DNA from: Corticimicrobacter sp040137905
GTDB taxonomy: Bacteria; Pseudomonadota; Gammaproteobacteria; Burkholderiales; Burkholderiaceae_B
Assembly (NCBI RefSeq): GCF_040137905.1
Contig: NZ_JBEFDG010000071.1
Span: 62,001-126,000 of the forward strand
Length of the DNA stretch: 64,000 nt
Direction of reading: 5' to 3'
Part shown: piece by piece, positions 32,817-41,404 of the stretch
Numbering within the stretch: the stretch's first letter is position 1
Layout of the letters: each line of letters begins with the position of its first letter
Notes under the pieces: model-generated
Told to the model about the DNA's origin: nothing
Databases searched by the model: none
The model's input: the letters and a program-made list of their open reading frames with translations, nothing else
Made by a program: the position numbers and the translations under genes

Positions 32817-33848
32817 TCAGTTGTTGAAGCCGACCTTGTCGACCAGTTCGCTGGCGAGCTTGCGATTCTTGGCAATGTCGCTGACCGGGATGGCGTCAAC
32901 CTGGAGTTCGCCGAAGCTGGCGACCACAGGGTCGAGTTCGACGCCTGCCTTGACCGGATACTCGTAGTTGGCACCGGCGTAGAGCTGCTGCGCCTTGTCG
33001 GACACCAGGTACTCCAGCAACTGCACGGCTTCGGCCTTGTTGGGGGCATGTCGGGCAACGGCTGCGCCGCTGACATTGACATGCGTGCCGCCGCCTGTGC
33101 CTTCGAACGTCGGACGGATCACCTTGATGGCTTCGCCCCACTTGTAGTTGTCGGTGCCGGGTTCGCTGTTTTTCATGCGGCCTACATAGTAGGCATTGGC
33201 GATGCCGATATCGCAGATGCCTCCCAGAATGTCGCGGGCCACGTCGCGGTCGCCGCCGGTGGCCTTGCGGGCCAGGTTGTCCTTGACGCCGCGCAGCCAG
33301 GTTTCGGTCGCTTCTGCACCATGATGCGAGATCATGGCGGCGATCAAGGCCGTGTTATAGGGATGCTGTCCGGAACGGATGCAGACCTTGCCCTTCCAGC
33401 GCGGATCTGCAAGGTCTTCATAGTTGAACTCGGTAATGTCCAGATCCTTGTCGGCATACAGCACACGATCACGCAGGGACAGGCTGAACCAGTCATTGTC
33501 TGGGCTGCGCAGGTTGGCTGGAATCGTTTCCTGCAATACGGTGGATTCGATCGGCTGTGTCACGCCGCCCTCGACCAGGTCGAGCAGATTGCCGATATCG
33601 ACGGTCATCAGCACGTCGGCCGGCGATTTGTCGCCTTCCGCCTTGACGCGCTCGAGCAGGCCGTCCTTGAGGAATACGGTATTGACCTTGATCTGCGTTT
33701 CGTTGGTGAAACTGTCGATCAGGGGCTGGATCAGGGCGGGCTCGCGTGTGGTGTAGAGGTTGACTTCGGCCGCGCCGGCGGCATGGATAGGCAGGCTGAG
33801 CACGGCGGCTAGGAGGGTGGGCGACAACAGGCGGGCAGGAATCATCAT
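32817..33848 (-). CDS. fbpA: Fe(III) ABC transporter substrate-binding protein
   Basis: A periplasmic ferric-binding protein of 343 residues. After a signal peptide (about residues 1-26, ending in HAAGA) the mature protein begins EVNLYTTREPALIQPLID, typical of FbpA/FutA proteins. The tyrosine-rich iron site is suggested by DIGIANAYYVGRM and ANYEYPVKAG. It is the first gene of the operon. A Fur-like box lies 36-54 bases upstream, so induction by iron starvation is expected. CATCATGTC-type tandem ATGs at the start leave a 3-base uncertainty. Confidence 0.93.
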   Translation of the reverse strand: MMIPARLLSPTLLAAVLSLPIHAAGAAEVNLYTTREPALIQPLIDSFTNETQIKVNTVFLKDGLLERVKAEGDKSPADVLMTVDIGNLLDLVEGGVTQPIESTVLQETIPANLRSPDNDWFSLSLRDRVLYADKDLDITEFNYEDLADPRWKGKVCIRSGQHPYNTALIAAMISHHGAEATETWLRGVKDNLARKATGGDRDVARDILGGICDIGIANAYYVGRMKNSEPGTDNYKWGEAIKVIRPTFEGTGGGTHVNVSGAAVARHAPNKAEAVQLLEYLVSDKAQQLYAGANYEYPVKAGVELDPVVASFGELQVDAIPVSDIAKNRKLASELVDKVGFNN

Positions 33849-33883
33849 GTCTCCGTGATGGTGGCTTGAGAAAACGCAAGTCT

Positions 33884-33902
33884 AATAATGAATATCAATG
33901 TT
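33884..33902 (-). promoter_or_regulatory. putative Fur box upstream of the ferric importer operon
   Basis: AATAATGAATATCAATGTT matches 13 of 19 positions of the Fur consensus in palindromic style. It lies 36 bases before the binding-protein start in an AT-rich stretch, a normal place for a Fur operator over the promoter. Confidence 0.65.
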
Positions 33903-34109
33903 ATCAGTGATTTCTGCTTTATGGCAGCATCGATATCGAGAGGGCATCGCGTAAATGTTTGATCCGTGTCATGACGATGCGCCCCGGGAGGGACTATAAA
34001 GCGTACATAAGCTTATTTCCGCACGGGCGGAACAATTATCCTTCTCGGAACTACCGGGTAGAATAGGGGTGCACGCTATTCCCCTAACTTTCTTGCAGAC
34101 ATCTGATTC

Positions 34110-34886
34110 ATGGCCGCCTTTAATACCGAACGCGTCTTGAGCGTTCACCACTGGAACGACACGCTCTTCACCTTCACCACGACTCGCGATCCGGCCCTGC
34201 GCTTTCACAACGGCCATTTCGTGATGATCGGTCTGGAGGTCAATGGCAAGCCGCTGATGCGCGCCTACAGCATCGCCAGCGCCAACTACGAGGAAAACCT
34301 CGAGTTCTTCAGCATCAAGGTACCCGATGGCCCGCTGACCTCGCGGTTGCAGCATCTGCAGGTCGGTGATGAGATCCTGGTCAGCAAGAAGCCTGTCGGC
34401 ACGCTGGTGGTCGATGATCTCAAACCCGGCAAGAATCTCTATCTGCTGGGCACGGGTACCGGCCTGGCACCGTTCATGAGCATCATCAAGGATCCCGAGG
34501 TCTACGATCGATTCGACAAGATCGTGCTGATCCATGGCGTGCGTTGGGTGAGCGAGCTGGCCTATGCCGATTTCATCGAAAAAGAACTGCCCGACAACGA
34601 GTTTTTTGGCGATGTCGTTCGTGAGAAGCTGATCTACTACCCGACGGTGACCCGCGAGGAATTCCGCAACACCGGCCGGATCACGACCCTGATCGAAAGC
34701 GGCAAGCTGGCCCAGGACATCGGTCTGCCGCAACTGAATCCGGAGCATGATCGTGTCATGCTGTGCGGCAGCCCGCAGATGCTGAACGATCTGTGTGCGA
34801 TGCTCGATGGCAGCGGTTTCGTGGTATCGCCCGGCGTCGGCCAACCCGGTGACTACGTCATCGAGCGCGCCTTCGTCGAGAAATAA
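34110..34886 (+). CDS. fpr: ferredoxin/flavodoxin--NADP reductase
   Basis: Fpr is a cytosolic FAD enzyme that exchanges electrons between NADPH and ferredoxin or flavodoxin and supports oxidative-stress defence. The 258-residue protein has the FAD-binding MRAYSIAS motif, the phosphate/FAD segment FSIKVPDGPLTSRL, the NADP-binding GTGTGLAPFMSII, and ends in VIERAFVEK, as in the subclass I bacterial reductases. It is divergent from the ferric importer across 261 bases. No ribosome-binding site is strong. Confidence 0.95.
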   Translation: MAAFNTERVLSVHHWNDTLFTFTTTRDPALRFHNGHFVMIGLEVNGKPLMRAYSIASANYEENLEFFSIKVPDGPLTSRLQHLQVGDEILVSKKPVGTLVVDDLKPGKNLYLLGTGTGLAPFMSIIKDPEVYDRFDKIVLIHGVRWVSELAYADFIEKELPDNEFFGDVVREKLIYYPTVTREEFRNTGRITTLIESGKLAQDIGLPQLNPEHDRVMLCGSPQMLNDLCAMLDGSGFVVSPGVGQPGDYVIERAFVEK

Positions 34887-34917
34887 AGAGTCGGCCCGCT
34901 GCCGGGAAGGCTGTTAA

Positions 34918-34953
34918 AAATGACTATTGCATATTAAACTGCAATAGTCATTT
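34918..34953. promoter_or_regulatory. perfect 14-bp inverted repeat between fpr and ridA
   Basis: AAATGACTATTGCA (34918-34931) and TGCAATAGTCATTT (34940-34953) pair without mismatch around an 8-base loop. It starts 31 bases after the fpr stop and ends 15 bases before the ridA ATG, just upstream of its GGAG. It may be an AT-rich terminator of fpr, a leader hairpin or a protein-binding operator; the sequence does not decide. Confidence 0.7.
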
Positions 34954-34968
34954 ATTAATGGAGCTGTC

Positions 34969-35355
34969 ATGAGCAAGAAAATCATCCAGACCAATGCCGC
35001 CCCGGCCGCTGTCGGCCCTTACTCCCAGGCTGTCGAAGCCCCCGCTGGCCGTACGGTCTACCTGTCCGGCCAGATCGGTCTCGAGCCCGAGACCGGCGAA
35101 CTGGTTGCCGAGAATTTCGAGGCCCAGGTACGCCAGGCATTCGCCAATATGCAGGCCGTGATCGAAGCGGCGGGCGGTACGCTCGAGAACATCGTCAAGC
35201 TGACCCTGTTCCTCACCGATCTTGAGCGCTTTGCGGCAGCCAACGCCATCATGTCGGAACTGATTCCGCAGCCATACCCGGCCCGCTCCACGGTAGGTGT
35301 CGTCAGCCTGCCCAAGGGTGCCCAGTTCGAAGTAGAAGCCATCATTGTCCTCTGA
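34969..35355 (+). CDS. ridA: RidA-family reactive imine/enamine deaminase
   Basis: RidA hydrolyses reactive enamine/imine intermediates such as 2-aminoacrylate produced by PLP enzymes. The 128-residue protein fits the trimeric YjgF/RidA family: AAPAAVGPYSQAVEA at the N-terminus, VYLSGQIGLEPETGEL, the TLFLTDLERFAAANAIM segment and the PARSTVGVVSLPKGAQFEVEAI end with the catalytic Arg and Glu. GGAG lies 6 bases before the ATG. The stop codon overlaps the recG start by one base (TGATG). Confidence 0.96.
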   Translation: MSKKIIQTNAAPAAVGPYSQAVEAPAGRTVYLSGQIGLEPETGELVAENFEAQVRQAFANMQAVIEAAGGTLENIVKLTLFLTDLERFAAANAIMSELIPQPYPARSTVGVVSLPKGAQFEVEAIIVL

Positions 35356-37484
35356 TGGCGCAAGGCTGTGCCGACATGCCCGTGGCGAAGGGAGGGGCGC
35401 ATGCTGTCCGTCCCGCTGCGCGTCAGCGGCGGCACAGCGCACCTGATGAAAAATCTGCAACGGGTCGCCTGTTCCGCAAGCTCGGACTGGTCGAACCGAT
35501 GGATTTCGTCCTGCACTTTCCCCTGCGCTACGAAGACGAGACCCGTATCGTGCCTGTGCGTGCCCTGCGCCCAGGTAGCTCGGCGCAGGTCGAGGGCGAG
35601 ATACTCAGTCACGAGGTAAGCTACCGGCCACGCAAGCAGCTCAAGGCCGTGCTGAGTGATGGCGATGCGGAAATCACGCTGCGCTGGCTCAATTTCTATC
35701 CCAGCCAGGTCAAGCAGGTCGAACCCGGCATGCGTGTCCGTGCGCTGGGTGAAGTTCGCGGCGGCCTGTGGGGTTGTGAAATGGTACATCCTCGCGTCCG
35801 GCGCAGCGAGATACCGCTGCCCGAAGTCCTGACGCCGGTGTATCCCACCACATCGGGTCTGTCCCAGCCGGTGCTGCGCCAGGCGGTACTGCATGCGCTG
35901 GCCCAGGCAGACCTGAGCGATCCCTTGCCTGAAAGCGTACGCGAGCGCTATGGACTGATGCCATTCGGCGATGCTGTCTCGCAATTGCATACGCCCGGCC
36001 CGGGTGATACCGGCGATGGCATGGAATCCCAGACGCATCCGGCCTGGCTGCGCGTCAAGTTCGACGAACTTCTTGCCCAGCAACTGTCCATGGCCGAAGC
36101 ACGTGCCCTCAGGCAACACCAGCAGGCCTGGCCTCTGGTCGTGGCCCAGGATGCCGGTACGCTGCCGGCCCGCCTGCTGGCCCGCCTGCCTTTTGCCCTG
36201 ACTGCCGCCCAGCGCAGGGTGGTCGACGATATTTGCCAGGACATGGCTCGCACCCATCCCATGCATCGTCTGCTGCAAGGGGATGTAGGCAGCGGCAAGA
36301 CTGTGGTGGCGGCACTGGCGGCCGTACAGGCGATTGCCGCGGGTGCGCAGGTGGCCCTCATGGCTCCGACCGAAATCCTGGCCGAGCAACATTATCTCAA
36401 GCTCGACAGCTGGCTGGCACCGCTGGGTGTGACCACCGTGCTGCTCAATGGCCGACTGGGCCAGAAGGCGCGCCGCCTTGCCCAGGCCGCTATCGAGTCC
36501 GGTGAGGCTGCGCTGGTGATCGGTACGCAGGCACTCATCCAGGACAAGGTGTCGTTCAATCGACTGGGGCTGGTGATCGTGGATGAGCAGCATCGCTTTG
36601 GCGTGGGGCAGCGCCTCGCGCTCGGGCGCAAGGGCGAACAGGCTCCCGACGAGGGGGCCGTGTTGCCACACCAGTTGATGATGAGCGCCACGCCGATTCC
36701 GCGCACGCTCGCCATGACTTATTTCTCGGATCTCGATGTGTCTGTCATCGATGAGCTTCCGCCCGGGCGCACGCCTGTCAAGACCAAGCTGATTGCCGAG
36801 CATCGCCGCGGCGAACTGGCCGAATACCTGGCCGACGCGGTGCGTGCGGGCCGACAGGCCTACTGGGTCTGCCCGCTGGTCGAGGAAAGCGAGGCCCTCG
36901 ACCTGCAGAATGCCGTGGATACCCATGCCGGCCTGCAGGTGCTTTTGCCTGAATTGCGTATCGGCCTGGTCCATGGCCGTCTGCCCCAGGCCGAGAAAAG
37001 CGCCATCATGGATGCATTCAGGGCCGGGCAGATGGACATTCTGGTATCCACCACCGTGATCGAGGTGGGTGTGGATGTGCCCAATGCCAGCACCATGGTG
37101 ATCGAGCATGCCGAACGGTTCGGACTGGCGCAACTGCATCAGTTGCGCGGGCGGGTGGGGCGCGGCAGCGCAGCCTCGATCTGCGTGCTGCTGTACCAGG
37201 CACCGCTGTCGCAAGTGGCGCGCCAACGGCTGCGTGCCATGTTCGAGACGGAAGATGGTTTTGAGATTGCCCGCAGGGATCTGGAGCTGCGGGGGCCGGG
37301 CGAATTTTTGGGCGTCCGGCAGTCGGGTGTGGCATTGCTGCGTTTTGCCGATCTGCAGGCAGACGCGGAGCTGGCCGAGCAGGCCCGCGATGCCGCATCC
37401 TATCTGAGGCAGGCCTGTCCAGAGGCCGCACGGGCTCACCTGCAGCGCTGGCTGCGCGGCAGGGAAGACTATTTGAGGACTTGA
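35355..37484 (+). CDS. recG: ATP-dependent DNA helicase RecG
   Basis: RecG remodels stalled replication forks and branched DNA. The 709-residue protein has the N-terminal wedge/OB domain (about residues 65-170) and the two helicase domains: Walker A GDVGSGKTVVAALA, motif II VIVDEQHRFG, motif III MSATPIPRTLA, and motifs V-VI in VSTTVIEVGVDVPNAS and QLHQLRGRVGRG. The TRG-type end, ARRDLELRGPGEFLGVRQSG, is present. The first 35 residues are extra and basic compared with enteric RecG. Coupled start with ridA and followed by oxyR after 5 bases. Confidence 0.96.
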   Translation: MAQGCADMPVAKGGAHAVRPAARQRRHSAPDEKSATGRLFRKLGLVEPMDFVLHFPLRYEDETRIVPVRALRPGSSAQVEGEILSHEVSYRPRKQLKAVLSDGDAEITLRWLNFYPSQVKQVEPGMRVRALGEVRGGLWGCEMVHPRVRRSEIPLPEVLTPVYPTTSGLSQPVLRQAVLHALAQADLSDPLPESVRERYGLMPFGDAVSQLHTPGPGDTGDGMESQTHPAWLRVKFDELLAQQLSMAEARALRQHQQAWPLVVAQDAGTLPARLLARLPFALTAAQRRVVDDICQDMARTHPMHRLLQGDVGSGKTVVAALAAVQAIAAGAQVALMAPTEILAEQHYLKLDSWLAPLGVTTVLLNGRLGQKARRLAQAAIESGEAALVIGTQALIQDKVSFNRLGLVIVDEQHRFGVGQRLALGRKGEQAPDEGAVLPHQLMMSATPIPRTLAMTYFSDLDVSVIDELPPGRTPVKTKLIAEHRRGELAEYLADAVRAGRQAYWVCPLVEESEALDLQNAVDTHAGLQVLLPELRIGLVHGRLPQAEKSAIMDAFRAGQMDILVSTTVIEVGVDVPNASTMVIEHAERFGLAQLHQLRGRVGRGSAASICVLLYQAPLSQVARQRLRAMFETEDGFEIARRDLELRGPGEFLGVRQSGVALLRFADLQADAELAEQARDAASYLRQACPEAARAHLQRWLRGREDYLRT

Positions 37485-37489
37485 AGAAA

Positions 37490-38458
37490 ATGACTCTGAC
37501 CGAATTGAAATATATCGTGGCGGTCGCCAGGGAACGACACTTCGGCCGTGCGGCCGAAGCCTGTTTCGTCAGCCAGCCGACCCTGTCGGTCGCCATCCGC
37601 AAGCTGGAAGACGAACTTGAGGTTACGCTGTTCGAACGGGGTGGCAGCGAAGTCTCCGTCACACCCATCGGCGAGCGTATCGTGGCACAGGCCCAGAAGG
37701 TCCTTGAGGAAAGTGCCAACCTCAGGGAAATCGCCCGCCAGGGGCATGATCCCCTGATCGGGCCGCTGCGTGTCGGCGTGATCCATACCATTGGTCCTTA
37801 TCTGCTGCCCAGGCTGGTGCCTGAACAGATCCGCCGCACCCCGACGATGCCGTTGATCCTGCAGGAGAACTTTACTTCCAAGCTGATCGAATTGCTGCGC
37901 CAGGGAGAACTCGACTGCGCCATCATGGCATTGCCGCTGCCCGAAGCAGGACTCACGCTGCGACCGTTGTACGATGAGCCATTCACCGTGGCAGTGCCGT
38001 GCGGGCACCCCTGGTCGGAGCGTCGCAGCATTGGTGCGGAAGAGCTGAAAGATGAAACCATGCTGCTGCTGGGGAATGGCCACTGTTTCAGGGATCAGGT
38101 ACTGGAAGTCTGCCCGGAACTGTCTGGCTATTCCGCCAGCAGCGATGGCATCCAGCGCACCTTTGAAGGTTCCTCGCTCGAAACCATACGGCACATGGTG
38201 GCGGCAGGTATCGGTGTAACCGTACTGCCCGCCTCATCGATGAGTTTGCCACACAGCGGGCCGGAGCTGCTGAGCTATATCCCGTTCGAGCAGCCCGTAC
38301 CGGAACGTCGTATCGTACTGGCATGGCGCAAAAGCTTTCCCCGCCTGGCCGCGATCCAGAAGCTGTCCGAGTCGGTACTGGCGTGCGGATTGCCTGGCGT
38401 CACGATGCTGGAGGGCGTCACCGAAACGGGTGAGCTGGCAGCAGCAGTAGTATCCTAG
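37490..38458 (+). CDS. oxyR: hydrogen peroxide-sensing regulator OxyR
   Basis: A LysR-type regulator of 322 residues that activates peroxide defence genes when oxidised. The N-terminal winged helix-turn-helix is typical (HFGRAAEACFVSQPTLSVAI). The redox cysteines fall exactly at residues 199 and 208 (GNGHCFRDQVLEVCPE), the same positions as in the E. coli protein, so the disulfide switch is intact. The ATG at 37490 is chosen over a TTG three codons earlier. recG-oxyR is a common betaproteobacterial pair, and dps, a usual OxyR target, follows after 86 bases. Confidence 0.97.
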   Translation: MTLTELKYIVAVARERHFGRAAEACFVSQPTLSVAIRKLEDELEVTLFERGGSEVSVTPIGERIVAQAQKVLEESANLREIARQGHDPLIGPLRVGVIHTIGPYLLPRLVPEQIRRTPTMPLILQENFTSKLIELLRQGELDCAIMALPLPEAGLTLRPLYDEPFTVAVPCGHPWSERRSIGAEELKDETMLLLGNGHCFRDQVLEVCPELSGYSASSDGIQRTFEGSSLETIRHMVAAGIGVTVLPASSMSLPHSGPELLSYIPFEQPVPERRIVLAWRKSFPRLAAIQKLSESVLACGLPGVTMLEGVTETGELAAAVVS

Positions 38459-38544
38459 TCGTACGCGGCGCATAACAGCGTATCGCGACACTCATCAGTC
38501 AAGGGCGGTGCATCGCCTTTTTTGAAAAATACAGGAGCATGTCC

Positions 38545-39063
38545 ATGGCCAAAGCATCCAAATCCACTACCAAGCGTACCGCCACGACGGCCTCGGTACG
38601 GATCGATATCGGCATTTCCGACAAGGATCGTGCCGCCATCGCTCAGGAACTGTCCAAGTTGCTGGCGGATTCGTACACGCTGTATCTGATGACCCACAAT
38701 TTCCACTGGAATGTGACCGGTCCCCTGTTCAATACCCTGCATACCATGTTCATGGAGCAATACACCGAGCAGTGGAATGCCCTCGACGAAATCGCCGAAC
38801 GTATCCGTGCCCTGGGTCACTATGCCCCCGGTACCTACCGCGAATACAGCAAGCTGAGTTCGATCGAGGAGCCTGAATCGGTTCCTGAGGCACTGGACAT
38901 GATTCGCCTGCTGGTCAAGGGGAACGAATCGGTTGCCAAGACCGCCCGTGCCGCCTTCAAGCATGTCGACGAGGCCAATGACCAGCCCAGCGCCGACCTG
39001 CTCACGCGCCGCCTCGACATACACGAAAAGAACGCCTGGATGCTGCGCAGCTTGCTGCAGTAA
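38545..39063 (+). CDS. dps: Dps-family DNA-binding ferritin-like protein
   Basis: Dps forms dodecamers that oxidise Fe(II) with peroxide, store iron and coat DNA. The 172-residue protein has a basic N-terminal tail (KASKSTTKR) suited to DNA binding and the ferroxidase ligands in HNFHWNVTGPLF and FMEQYTEQWNALDEIAERIRAL (quoted in part), followed by the helical bundle. AGGAG at 38533-38537 is 1 base from an upstream ATG (38539) and 7 bases from the ATG at 38545, so the latter is preferred. Its position after oxyR suggests peroxide control. Confidence 0.95.
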   Translation: MAKASKSTTKRTATTASVRIDIGISDKDRAAIAQELSKLLADSYTLYLMTHNFHWNVTGPLFNTLHTMFMEQYTEQWNALDEIAERIRALGHYAPGTYREYSKLSSIEEPESVPEALDMIRLLVKGNESVAKTARAAFKHVDEANDQPSADLLTRRLDIHEKNAWMLRSLLQ

Positions 39064-39086
39064 TTCCGACGCCAGGGGCAACGGCC

Positions 39087-39599
39087 GTGGCCGTACCGCA
39101 AAACAGGCAGGCGCTGCTTGATGCGATCCGCACGACCTACCGGAAGCTGGCAACTGATCTTGCCAGCATTCCGCCCGAGTATGCCCGTATTGCCACCATG
39201 GAGGGACATGCCCAGGGCACCTACATGAGCGTGGCCGATCTCGTTGCATACCTGATCGGCTGGAACCTGCTGGTACTGAAATGGTGCAATGCCAGGTCCA
39301 GTGGACAGCCGGTGGATTTTCCCGAGACCGGCTACAAGTGGAATGAGCTGGGACGCCTGGCGCAAAAATTCTATGCCGATCAGGCGAATGTCGCCTATCC
39401 CGAACTGCTGCAGCAATTCGAGCAAGTGCATGGCCGCATCCTCTCGCTGGTCGAGGCGGAAAGCGATGCGGCTCTGTATGGCACACCCTGGTATGAAAAA
39501 TATACCCTGGGTCGGATGATCCAGCTCAATACCGCATCGCCGTATGCCAACGCACGTGGCCGGCTGCGCAAGTGGAAGAAGGCCAGCGGCATCGGCTGA
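39087..39599 (+). CDS. ClbS/DfsB-family four-helix protein
   Basis: A 170-residue protein of the ClbS/DfsB family (DUF1706). It starts with GTG; the pattern is MAVPQNRQALLDAI, then VADLVAYLIGWNLLVLKW, ETGYKWNELGRLAQKFYAD and a C-terminal WYEKYTLGRMIQLNTASPY with the conserved Trp-Lys near the end. ClbS hydrolyses the cyclopropane of colibactin to protect the producer, but most homologues stand alone, as here, with unknown substrate. No polyketide genes are nearby. It is 23 bases after dps and may be co-transcribed, so a stress-linked role is possible. Confidence 0.88.
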   Translation: MAVPQNRQALLDAIRTTYRKLATDLASIPPEYARIATMEGHAQGTYMSVADLVAYLIGWNLLVLKWCNARSSGQPVDFPETGYKWNELGRLAQKFYADQANVAYPELLQQFEQVHGRILSLVEAESDAALYGTPWYEKYTLGRMIQLNTASPYANARGRLRKWKKASGIG

Positions 39600-39671
39600 C
39601 TGCCAGTGCCAGTGCCAAAATATCTGGGCACTCACAGAGAAACGATGCCGCAAAAGACGCGGCTTCACACC

Positions 39672-40496
39672 TCAACCAGCCCGTGCCCGGGCCTCTTGAC
39701 GCCATTCCATCCCGGTCTTGACCATCAGCGTCAGCAGGGCGATGGAGGTCAGCAGCGCAGCCGCCGTAAAGGCTGCAACGGCCTTGTTGTCATCGTTGAG
39801 CTGCTCGATCAGCAGGGGCAGCGTCAGGGTCTTGCCGCGGATGGCTCCGGACACCACCGACACCGCGCCGAACTCGCCCACGGCACGGGCATTGGTAATC
39901 GCCACGCCATAGAGCAGCGCCCACTTGATCTTGGGCAGCGTGACCCGGCTGAAGATCTGCCAGCCGCTGGCACCGAGCGTCAGAGCGGCATGTTCCTCGT
40001 CCGAGCCCTGCGACTGCATCAGCGGGATCAATATTCGTGCCACGAAAGGCGATGTCACGAAAATCGTCACCATGACGATGCCCGGCCAGGCGAACATGAG
40101 CTGGATATCGTGACGGTAGAGCCAGCCGCCGAAAGTGCTCTCCATGCCATAGACCACCAGATAGCACAGGCCGGCCACGACCGGCGAGGTCGCGTAGGGA
40201 ATGTCGATCAGCGTCATCAGCAGGCGGCGGCCCCGGAAGTCGTAGTTCGTCACGCACCAGGCCAGCAGGATACCGAAGACGACATTGATCGGAATGGTAA
40301 TGACGGCAGCCAGCAGCGTCAGGCCGATGGCATGGCGCATGTCGCCGTCGAGCACGTTGTCGACGAATGCCGCCCAGCCCGCGCTGAACGCCTTGACGAA
40401 AATAAGGGTCAGGGGCAGGACCAGCAACAGACCCGCCACGCTTACCCCGAGGGCGATCAGCGTCCATTGTTGCCAGGTGCGGGGTTTGCGCATCAT
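39672..40496 (-). CDS. cysW: sulfate/thiosulfate ABC permease CysW
   Basis: One of two permease subunits of the sulfate importer in the inner membrane. The 274-residue protein has six predicted membrane helices and the EAA-type loop near DEEHAALTLGASGWQIFSRV. The sequence GEFGAVSVVSGAIRGKT is typical of CysW. The start at 40496 (MMRKPRTWQQW) overlaps the cysT stop by four bases; a longer upstream frame lies inside cysT. No cysA ATPase follows: the next gene, 72 bases on, is convergent on the other strand. Confidence 0.93.
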   Translation of the reverse strand: MMRKPRTWQQWTLIALGVSVAGLLLVLPLTLIFVKAFSAGWAAFVDNVLDGDMRHAIGLTLLAAVITIPINVVFGILLAWCVTNYDFRGRRLLMTLIDIPYATSPVVAGLCYLVVYGMESTFGGWLYRHDIQLMFAWPGIVMVTIFVTSPFVARILIPLMQSQGSDEEHAALTLGASGWQIFSRVTLPKIKWALLYGVAITNARAVGEFGAVSVVSGAIRGKTLTLPLLIEQLNDDNKAVAAFTAAALLTSIALLTLMVKTGMEWRQEARARAG

Positions 40497-41335
40497 GACT
40501 GCTTTCCTTTCTGCCAGGGCAGTATCCAGCCCTGCAGCCATTGCAGGCCGAACAGCAGCAGCAGCGAGGCCGCGAGTACCACTGAGGCAATGGCGGCAGC
40601 CATGCCGTACTCGTATTCGGCCAGCCTGAAGAAAATCATCAGCGAGGTCACTTCTGTCTTGAAGGGAATGTTGCCGGCGATCATGACAACTGCGCCGAAC
40701 TCCCCGAGACTGCGGATGAAGGCCTGCGACATCCCGGTCATGAGCGCTGGCGTCAGGGCTGGCAGGATGACTCGGAAAAACACCTGTGCATGCCCCGCAC
40801 CGAGTGATTGGGCTGCCTCCTCATATTCGGTACCGATATCGGCCAGCACGGGCTGGATCGAGCGTACGATGAAGGGCAGGCTGGTGAAGATCATGGCGAT
40901 CACCAGGCCCGGATAGGCGTAGGCGATCTTGATGCCATAGGGCGCGAACCACTGGCCCAGCCAGCCATTGGGGGACAGCAGCACGGCCAGTGTCAGGCCG
41001 GCCACCGCCGTGGGCAGGGCAAAGGGCAGGTCGATCAGGGCATCGAGCAGGCGCCGCCCCGGAAAATCGTAGCGCACCAGTATCCAGGCCAGCAGCATGC
41101 CGACCAGGGTGACGAAGACCGTGGACCAGAATGCACTGGAAATGGTGACCCGGTAGCTGGCCAGCACACGGGCGTCGGTGACGGCGCGCCAGTACTGATT
41201 CCAGCTCATATCGCTGACATAGACCAGCAACGCCGACAGCGGCAGCAGGATGACCAGCGAGATGAACAGGGTGCTGACACCGAAACTCAGTCCGAAGCCG
41301 GGCAGGGTAGGGTGGCGCAGAAAAAAGCGGGGCAT
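40493..41335 (-). CDS. cysT: sulfate/thiosulfate ABC permease CysT
   Basis: The partner permease of CysW, with 280 residues and six predicted membrane helices. Family segments include RRLLDALIDLPFALPTAVAG, the EAA loop EEAAQSLGAGHAQVFFRVILP and RSLGEFGAVVMIAGNIPFKT. The start at 41335 (MPRFFLRHPTLPGFG) is preferred to an earlier in-frame ATG because the family normally begins here. It lies 69 bases after the sulfate-binding protein stop on the same strand. Confidence 0.94.
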   Translation of the reverse strand: MPRFFLRHPTLPGFGLSFGVSTLFISLVILLPLSALLVYVSDMSWNQYWRAVTDARVLASYRVTISSAFWSTVFVTLVGMLLAWILVRYDFPGRRLLDALIDLPFALPTAVAGLTLAVLLSPNGWLGQWFAPYGIKIAYAYPGLVIAMIFTSLPFIVRSIQPVLADIGTEYEEAAQSLGAGHAQVFFRVILPALTPALMTGMSQAFIRSLGEFGAVVMIAGNIPFKTEVTSLMIFFRLAEYEYGMAAAIASVVLAASLLLLFGLQWLQGWILPWQKGKQS

Positions 41336-41404
41336 GAAATATGCAACGCCTGATGCAGCGGTCAAGCGCATCAGGCGATCCTTACGGTGAAGAAGACCGG
41401 TAGT

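Noticed and set aside
31166..33082. Long minus-strand frame of 638 codons starting at 33082 for the iron permease
   Set aside because: The first 89 codons overlap the binding-protein gene and are compositionally non-coding (Ser/Pro/Thr/Arg-rich). The GTG at 32815 fits family length and operon spacing.
39087..39599. Colibactin self-resistance locus suggested by the ClbS-like gene
   Set aside because: No polyketide or non-ribosomal peptide synthase genes are present; stand-alone ClbS/DfsB homologues are common.
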